Source of the DNA: Candidatus Dechloromonas phosphorivorans
Lineage (GTDB): Bacteria > Pseudomonadota > Gammaproteobacteria > Burkholderiales > Rhodocyclaceae
Direction: 5' to 3'
Length of the DNA stretch: 58,807 nucleotides
Assembly: GCA_016709495.1 (NCBI GenBank)
Contig: JADJMS010000030.1
Span: forward strand, 1 to 58,807
Under the pieces are notes generated by a model. That model was given only the letters and a program-made list of their open reading frames with translations. It was not told the origin of the DNA and searched no databases. Both the position numbers and the translations under genes were made by a program. Shown piece after piece: positions 58,799 to 58,807 of the stretch. Positions within the stretch are counted from its first letter, which is position 1, and every line of letters starts with the position of its first letter.

Positions 58799-58807
58799 CG
58801 AATGGCC

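Overview
The window looks like a chromosome segment of a Gram-negative betaproteobacterium, most likely Rhodocyclales (Dechloromonas/Azonexus-like). This is inferred from gene content and protein flavour: a FecR / CHASE2-cyclase / TPR-barrel operon, LPS core and O-antigen genes, TonB, the thiD-thiE-hemL order and the start of a pilG-pilH cluster. No taxonomic marker such as rRNA is present. Sequence quality is draft-like. About 27 genes, including housekeeping ones (thiC, hemL, waaA, mtgA, pilH), carry one or more indels, mostly lost bases in homopolymers, so I annotate those loci end to end as one gene.

Region 1 (1-6.5 kb): a partial S-layer-like gene, then a reverse-strand operon of FecR-domain protein, CHASE2 adenylate/guanylate cyclase and TPR outer-membrane barrel, with a divergent Crp-family regulator. 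Three CRP-like palindromes sit in the intergenic regions in front of exactly these units, which suggests a local signalling circuit.

Region 2 (6.5-26 kb): a surface polysaccharide (O-antigen) locus. It holds the Wzm/Wzt exporter, a GNAT-like protein, methyltransferases, an acyltransferase-like protein, a PIG-L deacetylase/GT2 fusion, two membrane O-acyltransferases and two large multi-domain glycosyltransferase sets. The last two groups form convergent mirror-image arms around a short inverted-repeat element and an IS5-type remnant. One glycosyltransferase carries a 15-G tract, a candidate phase-variation switch.

Region 3 (26-36.4 kb): glmS, a UDP-sugar 4-epimerase, LPS core genes (waaE-like, waaC, waaA), a TolC-family protein, rhodanese, pcm, a TetR regulator with a perfect palindromic operator, and an alpha-carbonic anhydrase with an unusual N-terminal extension. 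Frameshifts are densest from 27.9 to 34.9 kb.

Region 4 (36.4-47.3 kb): a TPP riboswitch with thiC; a compact operon with an HTH / C5-cytosine methyltransferase / HNH nuclease fusion and two unknown small genes; a Spy/CpxP-like protein; and a tripartite NodT-MacA-MacB efflux operon whose permease has lost part of a membrane segment. A short repeat (core CGGTCAACCG followed by an A or T run) recurs here between genes and, in frame, inside genes.

Region 5 (47.3-58.8 kb): housekeeping genes: YkgJ-like protein, uppP, YqiA-like esterase, RNB exoribonuclease, TonB-like protein, aroE, mtgA, corA; on the other strand thiD-thiE-hemL-sugE with overlapping ends; then pilG and pilH. No tRNA, rRNA or CRISPR array was recognised.
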